NCBI GenBank assembly: GCA_003513855.1 | Contig: DOTC01000253.1 | Span: forward strand, 1-5,151 | Length of the DNA: 5,151 nt | Direction of reading: 5' to 3' | DNA from: Deltaproteobacteria bacterium | GTDB lineage: Bacteria; Desulfobacterota; Deferrimicrobia; Deferrimicrobiales; Deferrimicrobiaceae | Shown: positions 1 through 5,151 of the stretch, one piece after another | Layout of the letters: every line of letters begins with the position of its first letter | How positions within the stretch are numbered: position 1 is the stretch's first letter | The notes under the pieces: model-generated | Databases searched by the model: none | Seen by the model: only the letters and a program-made list of their open reading frames with translations | What the model was told of the DNA's origin: nothing | Made by a program: the position numbers and the translations under genes

Positions 1-345
1 CAGATCGGCAGGATGGCGGAGGGGAAACCTCCCCGGCTCGTCCGGAAAGCGGCGGGGAAAAGGGAGATCCGGAAATTCCGGAGCCCTCTCTTCACCCCCG
101 ATTTCGTGGCCCGGGGGAAGAACGCCGAAGGGGAGGCCGCCGCGCTCTCGATCGGAATGACGCTCGAAAAGAGGGCCATCGAGCAGTTCACCGCTCTCCG
201 GAGAAAGGTGAAGGGAGATGCGGAAGCGGACAAGGTCGTGGCCGACCTGATCGCGTGGGAGCAGGATCACCTGAAGCTCCTCACGCGGCAGTACGAGCAG
301 TTTCGGGAGATGTACTGGGAGGAGGCCCGGTTCTGGCCTTTCTGA
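1..345 (+). CDS. Rubrerythrin/ferritin-like protein, C-terminal part (5' end outside window)
   Basis: This is the C-terminal half of a ferritin-like (rubrerythrin-type) diiron protein, a family that handles iron, peroxide or oxygen stress in the cytoplasm. The reading frame is open from the first base. The ATG at 13 is probably internal, because only the last two helices of the expected four-helix bundle are present. Helix C contains EKRAIEQF (about 166-189), giving one metal-ligand glutamate. Helix D contains WEQDH (about 256-270), the ExxH metal-binding pair. The preceding stretch with SPLFTPDF resembles the loop linking the two helix pairs in rubrerythrins. No C-terminal rubredoxin domain follows, as the protein ends at FWPF. 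The family call is fairly secure from the ligand spacing; the exact substrate is unknown. It is 93 bases from the sigma gene and may or may not share its transcript. Confidence 0.75.
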   Translation, partial: QIGRMAEGKPPRLVRKAAGKREIRKFRSPLFTPDFVARGKNAEGEAAALSIGMTLEKRAIEQFTALRRKVKGDAEADKVVADLIAWEQDHLKLLTRQYEQFREMYWEEARFWPF

Positions 346-438
346 GGCGAAGATCCCGCCGGGGACTGATCGCCGGGCGTGGCGGCAGGGGGAGGATCGG
401 ATTCTCCGGGTCGGTGGACCGGGGGGAGCGCGGACCGG

Positions 439-1014
439 ATGAAGACTGACGCCGAACTGATGGCGCTCTACCGCAGGGGGAGCCGGGACGCCTTCGAGGA
501 GCTCTTCGCCCGGCACCACCGGAGGGTGATCCACTTCTGCTACCGGATGACCGGAGACCAGTCGCGGGCGGAGGAGGCGGCCCAGGAGGTTTTCCTGCGG
601 ATCGCCCGGGCGGCCCCCACCTACCAGCCGATGGCGAGATTCACCACCTGGGTGTACACGATCGCCCGGCGCACGACGCTCAATTTCCTGCGCGACGAAA
701 AGGAACATGGAGAAAAGGTGTCGATCGACCCCACTGGGGAGGGACGGGACGCGGCAGACGGGATCGCGCTTCCGGATTCGAGGGAATGGGGACCCGAGCA
801 GTCAGCCTGGGGGGCGCAGCTTCAGGAGAGGTTCCTCGAGGCGCTGCAGAAGCTTCCGGAGGTGAACCGCGCCGCCTTTGTCCTGAACCGTGGGGAGGGA
901 CTATCTTACGAGGAAGTGGCTACCGTGCTAGGGGTTACGGTACAGGCGGTGAAAAGCAGGATCTTTCGGGCCCGGGAGGCGCTTCTCGCGGAACTCTCCG
1001 GGCTTCTGGAGTGA
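439..1014 (+). CDS. ECF-type RNA polymerase sigma factor (RpoE-like)
   Basis: A 191-residue extracytoplasmic-function sigma factor that would direct RNA polymerase to a stress regulon. Sigma region 2 spans roughly residues 18-86, including the core-binding and -10-recognition helices (AEEAAQEVFLRI, then FTTWVYTIARRTTLNFLR). A variable linker covers about 87-127. Region 4 spans about 128-182, ending in the helix-turn-helix LSYEEVATVLGVTVQAVKSR that recognises the -35 element. Length and two-domain layout match the family. I chose ATG 439 because a purine-rich ribosome binding site (GGGGGGAG, 421-428) lies 10 bases upstream and the protein begins directly before region 2. An in-frame GTG at 379 would add an unconserved Gly/Ser-rich leader. 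The next gene is a zf-HC2 anti-sigma factor 48 bases downstream, so this is a classic sigma/anti-sigma pair. No autoregulatory promoter could be recognised in 346-438. Confidence 0.93.
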   Translation: MKTDAELMALYRRGSRDAFEELFARHHRRVIHFCYRMTGDQSRAEEAAQEVFLRIARAAPTYQPMARFTTWVYTIARRTTLNFLRDEKEHGEKVSIDPTGEGRDAADGIALPDSREWGPEQSAWGAQLQERFLEALQKLPEVNRAAFVLNRGEGLSYEEVATVLGVTVQAVKSRIFRAREALLAELSGLLE

Positions 1015-1038
1015 AACCATTCCCGGGGGAACGGGTTT
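1014..1038 (+). other. Intercistronic hairpin between sigma and anti-sigma genes
   Basis: Just after the sigma stop codon, AAACC (1014-1018) can pair with GGTTT (1034-1038), and TTCC (1020-1023) with GGAA (1028-1031) around a CGGG loop. No T-run follows, so this is not a standard terminator. It could modulate the sigma:anti-sigma expression ratio. A competing small palindrome, GGTTTAACC, lies at 1034-1042. The structure may be coincidental. Confidence 0.3.
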
Positions 1039-1062
1039 AACCGGTTTGACGGGGTGATATCG

Positions 1063-1572
1063 ATGGGATGCCGGGAGATCAGGGAGATCATCAGCGCGTA
1101 CGTGGACGGGGAGGCACGGCCGGAGGAGGCCCGACTGGTGGAGGAGCATCTCGGGGGGTGCCCGCAGTGCCGGCAGGCCGAGAAGCGGATGCGGGACCTG
1201 GGGATGGCCGTTGCAAGGACGGAAAGGGCGCCCCCCCCCGATTTCCGGGAGAAGCTGTTCGCCCGGATGGAGAAGGAGGATCTGCTCCCGAAGCGCCGCA
1301 GCATTTTCGCGTACTCGGTGCGGTGGGCAGTCGTTCCCCTGGCCGCCGCTGCCGTGATCGCGTTCTTCGTCCTTTCCTCCCGGGAGATCCCGCGGGACCA
1401 TCCCTCCACGGCGATGCGCCCGCCGACGGCAACGGTTATCGGAGGGGAGCTTTCCCCCGAGGACCGGGAGATCGTGGCCTCTCTCGATGTACTGGAGGAT
1501 CCCGACCTGTTCGACGAGACGGAGATCGAGGAGTTGGAATTTTTTGCTCCCCCTCCCCGACAACGGGGGTAG
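1063..1572 (+). CDS. zf-HC2 transmembrane anti-sigma factor
   Basis: A 169-residue single-pass membrane anti-sigma factor predicted to hold the adjacent ECF sigma factor inactive until an envelope signal arrives. The N-terminal zinc-binding anti-sigma domain has Cys3 and then the H-x3-C-x2-C signature (His29, Cys33, Cys36), within the typical zf-HC2 pattern SAYVDGEA...EEHLGGCPQC. A hydrophobic helix (about 88-104, WAVVPLAAAAVIAFFVL) is followed by a tail of about 65 residues that should face the periplasm. Residues 129-159 hold 14 acidic residues and one arginine. ATG 1063 is preferred because GGGG at 1051-1054 lies 8 bases upstream; the in-frame GTG at 1054 would place that motif directly against the start. 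A run of nine C (1231-1239) encodes Pro57-59 just before the membrane segment. The stop is 4 bases before the DUF3106 start, consistent with an operon. Confidence 0.9.
   Translation: MGCREIREIISAYVDGEARPEEARLVEEHLGGCPQCRQAEKRMRDLGMAVARTERAPPPDFREKLFARMEKEDLLPKRRSIFAYSVRWAVVPLAAAAVIAFFVLSSREIPRDHPSTAMRPPTATVIGGELSPEDREIVASLDVLEDPDLFDETEIEELEFFAPPPRQRG
1554..1569 (+). promoter_or_regulatory. Hairpin masking the DUF3106 ribosome binding site
   Basis: CCCCG (1555-1559) pairs perfectly with CGGGG (1564-1568) around an ACAA loop, with an extra T-G wobble (1554/1569). The 3' arm is the GGGGG ribosome binding site for the ATG at 1577. The hairpin lies in the last codons of the anti-sigma gene, so ribosomes finishing that gene would open it. 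This suggests translational coupling of the two proteins. Confidence 0.45.
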
Positions 1573-1576
1573 ACTG

Positions 1577-2269
1577 ATGTCACGTGATTTCCGGACCGGG
1601 TGGGTCCTGACGGGTGCGCTGGCGATCTTCCTGGTCGTCGCGGTTCTCCCCTTGCGGCAGGCCGCTGCGTCCGATGCCGATCTGCCCGCGGGGGGGCGCG
1701 CCGGATGGGTTCCCCCGGCAGGGCACGGCGGGCCCGACCGGGTGGGAACCGCACCCCGGGAAAGGGAGGAGGGTTCCGGATGGAAGGACGATCTGCCCAT
1801 GGCCAGGCCGGGCGAGGTGACGCCGGAGAAGCTCGAGCGCTGGCGCACCATGACGCCGGAAGAGCGGGAAAGGATCCGGCGGCGGTACCACCGATGGAAG
1901 GACCTCCCGCCGGAACAGCGGGAACGGATCCTCGAGCGCAGGAAAAGGTGGCGCGAGCTTCCGGAGGAGCAGCGGCGTGCCCTGAGGAAGCGCCGCGAAG
2001 CCTACCGGAACGCGCTTCCGGAGGAGAGGCGGGCGATCGAGAAGCTCTTCCGGCACATGCGACAGCTCCCCCACGAACAGCGCCATGCGATGCGGCGCAA
2101 TCTGTCCGAATTGGGCGGCCTTCCCGCGCACGACCGGAACGAGCGACTGATGGAGTGGCCGTTCTACAGGCAGCTTTCCCCCGACGAGCGGGAGGCGGTA
2201 ACCCGGTTCCTGTTCCCGAACCCCTTGCCGGGACCGGGAAGCGGTCCCCCCGGATCTCCCCGTGACTGA
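1577..2269 (+). CDS. Exported DUF3106-type repeat protein
   Basis: A 230-residue protein with a charged N-terminus, a hydrophobic segment (about 9-26) and an AAA-SD stretch (29-33) that could be a signal peptidase site, so it is probably periplasmic, or anchored if uncleaved. Residues 34-86 are low complexity, rich in Gly and Pro. Residues 87-212 fall into seven consecutive 18-residue repeats of the form xxWRxLPPEQRExIxxRx, with no gaps between units; the last two are the most diverged. The composition is strongly basic, Arg-dominated and predicted helical. It resembles DUF3106, whose function is not established. The LPxEQR core is reminiscent of the LTxxQ motif of the periplasmic chaperones and stress sensors Spy, CpxP and ZraP, but that is analogy only. 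The gene directly follows the anti-sigma gene and overlaps tadA by 8 bases. ATG 1577 has GGGGG 7 bases upstream; an upstream in-frame ATG at 1487 lies inside the anti-sigma gene and is rejected. Confidence 0.82.
   Translation: MSRDFRTGWVLTGALAIFLVVAVLPLRQAAASDADLPAGGRAGWVPPAGHGGPDRVGTAPREREEGSGWKDDLPMARPGEVTPEKLERWRTMTPEERERIRRRYHRWKDLPPEQRERILERRKRWRELPEEQRRALRKRREAYRNALPEERRAIEKLFRHMRQLPHEQRHAMRRNLSELGGLPAHDRNERLMEWPFYRQLSPDEREAVTRFLFPNPLPGPGSGPPGSPRD
1835..2212 (+). repeat. Seven tandem 54-bp (18-codon) coding repeats in the DUF3106 gene
   Basis: The units encode residues 87-104, 105-122, 123-140, 141-158, 159-176, 177-194 and 195-212. Each carries an aromatic or hydrophobic residue at position 3, L or T at 6-7, P at 7-8, acidic or Gln residues at 9-10 and Arg at 11. 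The similarity is at protein level; the DNA of the units has diverged, so this is an old repeat rather than a recent expansion. Confidence 0.75.
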
Positions 2270-2720
2270 GCGGGAACGGTGGATGCGGGCCGCGCTCCTC
2301 GAGGCGGAGAAGGCGGCGGAAGTGGGAGAGGTCCCGGTCGGCGCGGTCGTGGTGGGCCCCGCCGGCGAGATCCTCGCCCGCGCGCACAACCGGCCGGTCT
2401 CCGGGAACGACCCCACCGCGCACGCCGAGATCCTCGCTCTGCGCAAGGCGGCGAAGAAGCTTTCCAACTACCGTCTCACGGGGTGCCGTCTCGTGGTGAC
2501 GCTCGAGCCCTGCCCGATGTGCGCGGGGGCCGCCGTTGCCGCCCGGGTCTCCGAAATCATCTTCGGGGCAGCCGATCCCAGGGCGGGGGCGGTGCACACC
2601 CTCTTCCGGATCGCATCCGACGAGAGACTCAACCATCGTGCGCTGGTGATCCCCGGGGTTCTCGGGAAGGAAAGCGCGGCCCTTCTCACGGCGTTTTTCC
2701 GGCCCCGCCGGAAGAAATGA
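2262..2720 (+). CDS. tadA: tRNA-specific adenosine deaminase TadA
   Basis: A 152-residue zinc-dependent deaminase that converts the wobble adenosine (A34) of tRNA-Arg(ACG) to inosine, an essential tRNA modification in most bacteria. The active site is clear: H54-A-E56, with zinc ligand His54 and proton-shuttle Glu56, and PCPMC with zinc ligands Cys84 and Cys87. NRP at 43-45 and DPTAHAEI at 50-57 match the TadA subfamily rather than cytidine or guanine deaminases, as does the C-terminal FFRPRRKK tail. Length is normal. The start is taken at GTG 2262, overlapping the DUF3106 stop by 8 bases, because it gives the usual N-terminal helix (RERWMRAALLEAEKA). ATG 2283 is an alternative and has a purine-rich stretch upstream. 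The overlap suggests translation coupled to the envelope-stress operon, although the function is unrelated housekeeping. Confidence 0.95.
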   Translation: MTERERWMRAALLEAEKAAEVGEVPVGAVVVGPAGEILARAHNRPVSGNDPTAHAEILALRKAAKKLSNYRLTGCRLVVTLEPCPMCAGAAVAARVSEIIFGAADPRAGAVHTLFRIASDERLNHRALVIPGVLGKESAALLTAFFRPRRKK

Positions 2721-2761
2721 GGGTTGCCCGGACGCAAGGTTCCCCCGATGGGCGGACCCAG

Positions 2762-2795
2762 GGGCCCTCGCCGGGGCACACCCCGGCCGGGGCCC
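2762..2795. terminator. GC-rich hairpin between convergent tadA and cls
   Basis: GGGCCC (2762-2767) pairs with GGGCCC (2790-2795), and after a 2x2 internal loop GCCGGGG (2770-2776) pairs with CCCCGGC (2781-2787) around a CACA loop, giving 13 GC pairs. It sits between two converging genes, where a bidirectional terminator is expected. No T-run follows on either strand, so it would be an atypical or partial terminator, or a barrier that protects 3' ends. Confidence 0.5.
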
Positions 2796-2820
2796 GTGAA
2801 AGGCGGTGCGCGGCGCCCCG

Positions 2821-4263
2821 TCAGAACAGCGGGGAGAAGATCCGGCAGGTGTCCTCCAGGAGGCGGATCGTTCTGGGGCGTCTCGAAAAGGTGGCCGGAT
2901 CGAGGCTCAGGGAGCGGGAAAGGTCCTCCTCGAAGGCCGACGCGAGCAGCCCGATCTCCTTCTTCCCGTAAAGGAATACGCCGAGTTCGAAATTCAGGAA
3001 GAAGCTCCGGATGTCCACGTTCGACGACCCCACGACGCCGACGTCGTCGTCGATGATCAGCACCTTGGAGTGGAGGTTCGTGGGCCGGTACAGGTAGATC
3101 TTGACCCCCGCCAGCATGAGGTCGTCGAAGTACGATTTCCCCGCAAGCCACACCATCCGCATATCCGATTTCTCCGGCACGATGAGCCGCACGTCGATCC
3201 CCCGCAGCGCGGCATTCTCCAGAGAGGTCCCGATGGCGTCGTCGGGGACGAAGTAGGGGGTGGCGATCCAGATCCTGCGACGGGCGGACGTGAAGGCCGT
3301 GAACACTCCCTGGTAGATCGGGCGGAGGGCGCGGTCCGGACCGGAGGCCACCACCTGGAGGGTGCCTTCCTGCGGGGACTTGCCCACGGTGGGGGCCAGG
3401 GGAGGGAACAGTTGTCCGGCCGGGCCGGCCTCGTCCGTGGCGAACGCCCAGTCGTCGAGGAAGATCACCTGGAGATCGCGGACCGCCGGACCGCCGATCA
3501 CCGCGCCGATATCCCGCCACTGGTAGGTCTCCGCCCTCGGGCCCATGTACTTCTTCCCGATGTTCATCCCCCCGCAGAAGGCGGTCCTCCCGTCGGCGAT
3601 GAGGAGTTTCCTGTGGTTGCGGAGGTGGGCCGACCACTTCCGGTGGAGAGGCAGGGCGGGAAGAAACTCGGCCACCTCCCCGCCCGCACGCCGCAGCGGA
3701 CGGACGAGACGCCGCAGCGCGCGCCACGATCCTACCGCGTCCAGCAGGAGACGGACCCGGACGCCGGCTTTCGCCCGCGCGGCGAGGGCGTGGATGAAAC
3801 GCTTTCCGATGGGGTCGACGTCGAGGATGAAGAACTGGGCGTGGATGTGGTCCCGCGCCTCCTCGATCAGGCCCAGGACCGCCTGGTACGCCTCGTCCCC
3901 CTGGTGGAGGATGGAGACCCGGTTTCCGGTGACCGGCGGCGGGGACCCCGCCGCGCTCAGGACGCTGCCGCAGTCCGCCGCGACCGGGGAGGGGAGCGCG
4001 CCCGGTCGGACCCGGTTCTCCAGGGAACTTTCGACGGCGCCGACCACGCCGATCTTCGCCCGGATGTGCCGCCGGATCCGCCGCTCCCCCACGAGGAAAT
4101 ACAGGGGGACGCCGATGACCGGGAGCAGGGCGATGGCGAGCACCCAGGCGACCGTGGCCCCCGGCTGTCGCCTCTCGAGGATGATGCGCGGGATGAGAAG
4201 GAAGGCGAAGATGTACCCGATCGTGGAAAGGGCCAGTGCGGCGATTCGCCAACCGTCGAGCAA
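2821..4263 (-). CDS. cls: Cardiolipin synthase (phospholipase D superfamily, ClsA-type)
   Basis: A 480-residue membrane enzyme that makes cardiolipin by transferring a phosphatidyl group between phospholipids at the inner membrane. Two N-terminal membrane helices (about 6-25 and 37-57) form the PLD nuclease N-terminal segment, with ERRQPGATVAWVLAI between them. Two complete HKD catalytic motifs follow: His217-x-Lys219-x4-Asp224 (NHRKLLIAD) and His398-x-Lys400-x4-Asp405 (LHSKVLIID), each followed by the usual Gly/Ser-Asn stretch (GGMNIG, GSSNVDIRSF). Length is close to E. coli ClsA. The start is TTG (4263-4261): it has a strong GAGGAGG site (4275-4269 on this strand) five bases upstream and yields the expected N-terminus. 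The gene converges on tadA and diverges from tRNA-Ser. Its 5' leader contains a long inverted repeat ending 6 bases before the ribosome binding site. I could not identify a convincing promoter. Confidence 0.95.
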   Translation of the reverse strand: MLDGWRIAALALSTIGYIFAFLLIPRIILERRQPGATVAWVLAIALLPVIGVPLYFLVGERRIRRHIRAKIGVVGAVESSLENRVRPGALPSPVAADCGSVLSAAGSPPPVTGNRVSILHQGDEAYQAVLGLIEEARDHIHAQFFILDVDPIGKRFIHALAARAKAGVRVRLLLDAVGSWRALRRLVRPLRRAGGEVAEFLPALPLHRKWSAHLRNHRKLLIADGRTAFCGGMNIGKKYMGPRAETYQWRDIGAVIGGPAVRDLQVIFLDDWAFATDEAGPAGQLFPPLAPTVGKSPQEGTLQVVASGPDRALRPIYQGVFTAFTSARRRIWIATPYFVPDDAIGTSLENAALRGIDVRLIVPEKSDMRMVWLAGKSYFDDLMLAGVKIYLYRPTNLHSKVLIIDDDVGVVGSSNVDIRSFFLNFELGVFLYGKKEIGLLASAFEEDLSRSLSLDPATFSRRPRTIRLLEDTCRIFSPLF

Positions 4264-4268
4264 AAGTT

Positions 4269-4275
4269 CCTCCTC
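4269..4275 (-). promoter_or_regulatory. Strong ribosome binding site selecting a TTG start for cls
   Basis: On the reverse strand this reads GAGGAGG, five bases ahead of TTG (4263-4261). No ATG or GTG lies between it and the conserved N-terminal membrane helix, so it decides the start of cls. Confidence 0.8.
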
Positions 4276-4281
4276 AAAACC

Positions 4282-4367
4282 GGGACGTTCTTAAACTTTT
4301 TAACCCGGAAAGGGTTCGACCGTCCCGTGATCTATGACCTTGGCATAAAAAAGTTTAAGAACGTCCC
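4282..4367. repeat. Inverted-repeat element (perfect 20-bp arms), MITE/REPIN-like
   Basis: The left arm 4282-4301 (GGGACGTTCTTAAA...) is the exact reverse complement of the right arm 4348-4367, separated by 46 bases. The arms are AT-rich inside and GC-rich outside and stand out against the surrounding GC-rich DNA. Inside, AACCC (4302-4306) and GGGTT (4312-4316) form a small hairpin. CGTCCCG (4321-4327) gives a third match to the left end (CGGGACG, 4281-4287), allowing a competing fold. There is no coding capacity and no clear target-site duplication. The layout resembles small non-autonomous elements or paired REP sequences moved by a transposase elsewhere. A regulatory hairpin in the cls leader is the alternative. 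Confidence 0.6.
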
Positions 4368-4385
4368 CAAAGGGGAAAGGAATCA

Positions 4386-4415
4386 TTGATGTAGCCTCCC
4401 CCGACACCCTATAAT
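4386..4415 (+). promoter_or_regulatory. Sigma70-type promoter for tRNA-Ser
   Basis: A perfect -10 box TATAAT (4410-4415) is preceded by TTGATG (4386-4391; four of six match TTGACA) with an 18-base spacer. Transcription would start near 4422, about nine bases before the mature tRNA. This is the best promoter match in the window. Confidence 0.8.
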
Positions 4416-4430
4416 ACTTCTCTTACGCGC

Positions 4431-4523
4431 GGAGGGGTACCGAAGTGGCCGTAACGGGGTCGACTCGAAATCGACTTGGCGGTGCGAGCCGCCACGTGGG
4501 TTCGAATCCCACCCCCTCCGCCA
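4431..4523 (+). tRNA. tRNA-Ser, anticodon CGA
   Basis: A complete 93-base class II tRNA. The acceptor stem GGAGGGG pairs with CCCCTCC; the G discriminator typical of serine tRNAs follows, with an encoded CCA (4521-4523). The anticodon stem GTCGA/TCGAC encloses the loop CTCGAAA, giving anticodon CGA, which reads UCG codons. A long variable arm (GGCGG...CCGCC) marks the serine class. The T arm GTGGG-TTCGAAT-CCCAC is perfect. It has its own upstream promoter and a terminator just downstream. Confidence 0.97.
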
Positions 4524-4533
4524 GGATCTTGTT

Positions 4534-4574
4534 CCGGCGGCGGACAAGGGGTGTCGGGCCGCCACGGTTTTTTT
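4534..4574 (+). terminator. Rho-independent terminator after tRNA-Ser
   Basis: GGCGGC (4536-4541) pairs with GCCGCC (4558-4563), extended inward by GACA (4543-4546) with TGTC (4552-4555) and outward, across a bulge, by CC with GG (4566-4567). A run of seven T (4568-4574) follows. This is the standard form of an intrinsic terminator. It begins 11 bases past the tRNA CCA and separates the tRNA from the 4.5S RNA. Confidence 0.75.
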
Positions 4575-4609
4575 CTATCACGGATATGCCGGGCACCTCA
4601 CCGGGTGCG

Positions 4610-4720
<111 letters not shown>

Positions 4721-4753
4721 GGCATCCGGTGCGATCCGCGAGCGGGAGGGAAT

Positions 4754-5151
4754 ATGGCGTACGAGGCGCTTTCGAGAAAATGGCGCCCGAAGACCCTCGG
4801 CGAGATCGTGGGGCAGGGGCATGTGACCCGCGCGCTTGCCAACGCCATCTCCCAGGGGAAGATTCACCACGCCTACCTGTTCGCGGGGACACGCGGGGTC
4901 GGGAAGACGACCTTCGCCCGGATCTTCGCGCGGGCCCTGAACTGCAAGGACGGGCCGACGCCCTCCCCCTGCCTGTCCTGTCCCGCGTGCGCCGAGATCC
5001 TCGCCGGCTCCGGCGTGGACGTCCAGGAGATCGACGGGGCGTCGAACACGGGAATCGACGACGTCCGCCGGCTTCGGGAAAACGCAGCCTACGCGCCAGC
5101 GCGCTTCCGGTACAAGATCTACATCATCGACGAAGTGCACATGCTGTCGAA
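4754..5151 (+). CDS. dnaX: DNA polymerase III subunits gamma/tau, N-terminal part (3' end outside window)
   Basis: The first 132 codons of DnaX, the AAA+ clamp-loader ATPase of the replicative polymerase. The N-terminus MAYEALSRKWRPKTLGEIVG is typical. The Walker A motif GTRGVGKT lies at residues 45-52. The four zinc-ligand cysteines are at 64, 73, 76 and 79, the same positions as in E. coli. GASNTGIDDVR (96-106) and the Walker B/DEVH box (126-129) follow. Nothing is missing or disrupted in the visible part. The start ATG 4754 has GGGAGG (4744-4749) four bases upstream. The gene begins 33 bases after the 4.5S RNA, a widely seen arrangement, and may be read through from it. Confidence 0.97.
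   Translation, partial: MAYEALSRKWRPKTLGEIVGQGHVTRALANAISQGKIHHAYLFAGTRGVGKTTFARIFARALNCKDGPTPSPCLSCPACAEILAGSGVDVQEIDGASNTGIDDVRRLRENAAYAPARFRYKIYIIDEVHMLS

Noticed and set aside
1054..1062. GTG start three codons upstream for the anti-sigma factor
   Set aside because: It would leave no room for the ribosome binding site at 1051-1054, which is well placed for ATG 1063.
906..2636. Long reverse-strand open frame (576 codons) antisense to the sigma, anti-sigma, DUF3106 and tadA genes
   Set aside because: Arg/Pro/Ser-rich translation without any recognisable domain. It is the expected shadow of GC-rich codons in four well-supported forward genes.
2468..4252. Reverse open frame (594 codons) overlapping cls in another frame and tadA on the opposite strand
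   Set aside because: Pro/Arg/Gly-rich with no motif. It conflicts with the clear cls and tadA reading frames.
4302..4330. GGGTTCGAC resembling a tRNA T loop, suggesting a tRNA remnant or attachment site
   Set aside because: The flanks do not form a 5-bp T stem, and no CCA end, acceptor stem or anticodon arm is present.
4331..4358. Possible reverse-strand promoter for cls inside the inverted-repeat element (TTAAAC, 16 bases, CATAGA)
   Set aside because: Each box matches only three of six consensus positions, too weak to call.
2806..4389. Long forward open frame (527 codons) antisense to cls
   Set aside because: Low-complexity translation with no domain. The opposite strand carries complete HKD motifs, membrane helices and a strong ribosome binding site.
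4383..4565. Reverse open frames over the tRNA containing GWDSNPR and GVGFEPT
   Set aside because: These are well-known false proteins produced by translating the antisense of a tRNA T arm. The forward strand is a perfect tRNA-Ser.

Overview
This window is GC-rich bacterial chromosome in which every visible gene is a recognisable family. The ECF sigma / zf-HC2 / DUF3106 cluster and the tRNA-Ser / 4.5S RNA / dnaX order suggest a deltaproteobacterium-like lineage (Desulfuromonadota/Geobacter-type or a GC-rich relative). That placement is inference from gene content and order, not from a phylogenetic marker.

Layout. (1) Bases 1-345 hold the C-terminal half of a rubrerythrin/ferritin-like protein whose 5' part lies outside the window. 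(2) Bases 439-2720 carry a tight forward cluster: an ECF sigma factor, a zf-HC2 membrane anti-sigma factor, an exported DUF3106 protein built of seven 18-residue repeats, and tadA, which overlaps the DUF3106 gene by 8 bases. (3) A convergent gap of 100 bases with a strong GC hairpin separates tadA from a reverse-strand cardiolipin synthase gene (2821-4263), which starts at TTG behind a strong ribosome binding site. (4) A divergent gap contains an 86-bp element with perfect 20-bp inverted ends, then a good sigma70-type promoter for tRNA-Ser(CGA). (5) After the tRNA comes an intrinsic terminator, the 4.5S signal recognition particle RNA, and the start of dnaX, which runs off the right edge.

How the genes work together. 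The sigma factor, anti-sigma factor and DUF3106 protein look like one envelope-sensing module. The anti-sigma factor has a cytoplasmic zinc-binding domain, one membrane helix and an acidic tail predicted outside the membrane. The co-encoded exported protein is strongly basic, so the two could interact there. Cardiolipin synthase is also an envelope function but is transcribed in the opposite direction. The right end is translation, secretion and replication housekeeping.

I saw no CRISPR array, phage gene, transposase gene or toxin-antitoxin pair. The most notable points are the repeat protein and its possible pairing with the anti-sigma tail, a nine-C run inside the anti-sigma gene, the inverted-repeat element upstream of the cardiolipin synthase gene, and an unusually long terminal stem on the 4.5S RNA.
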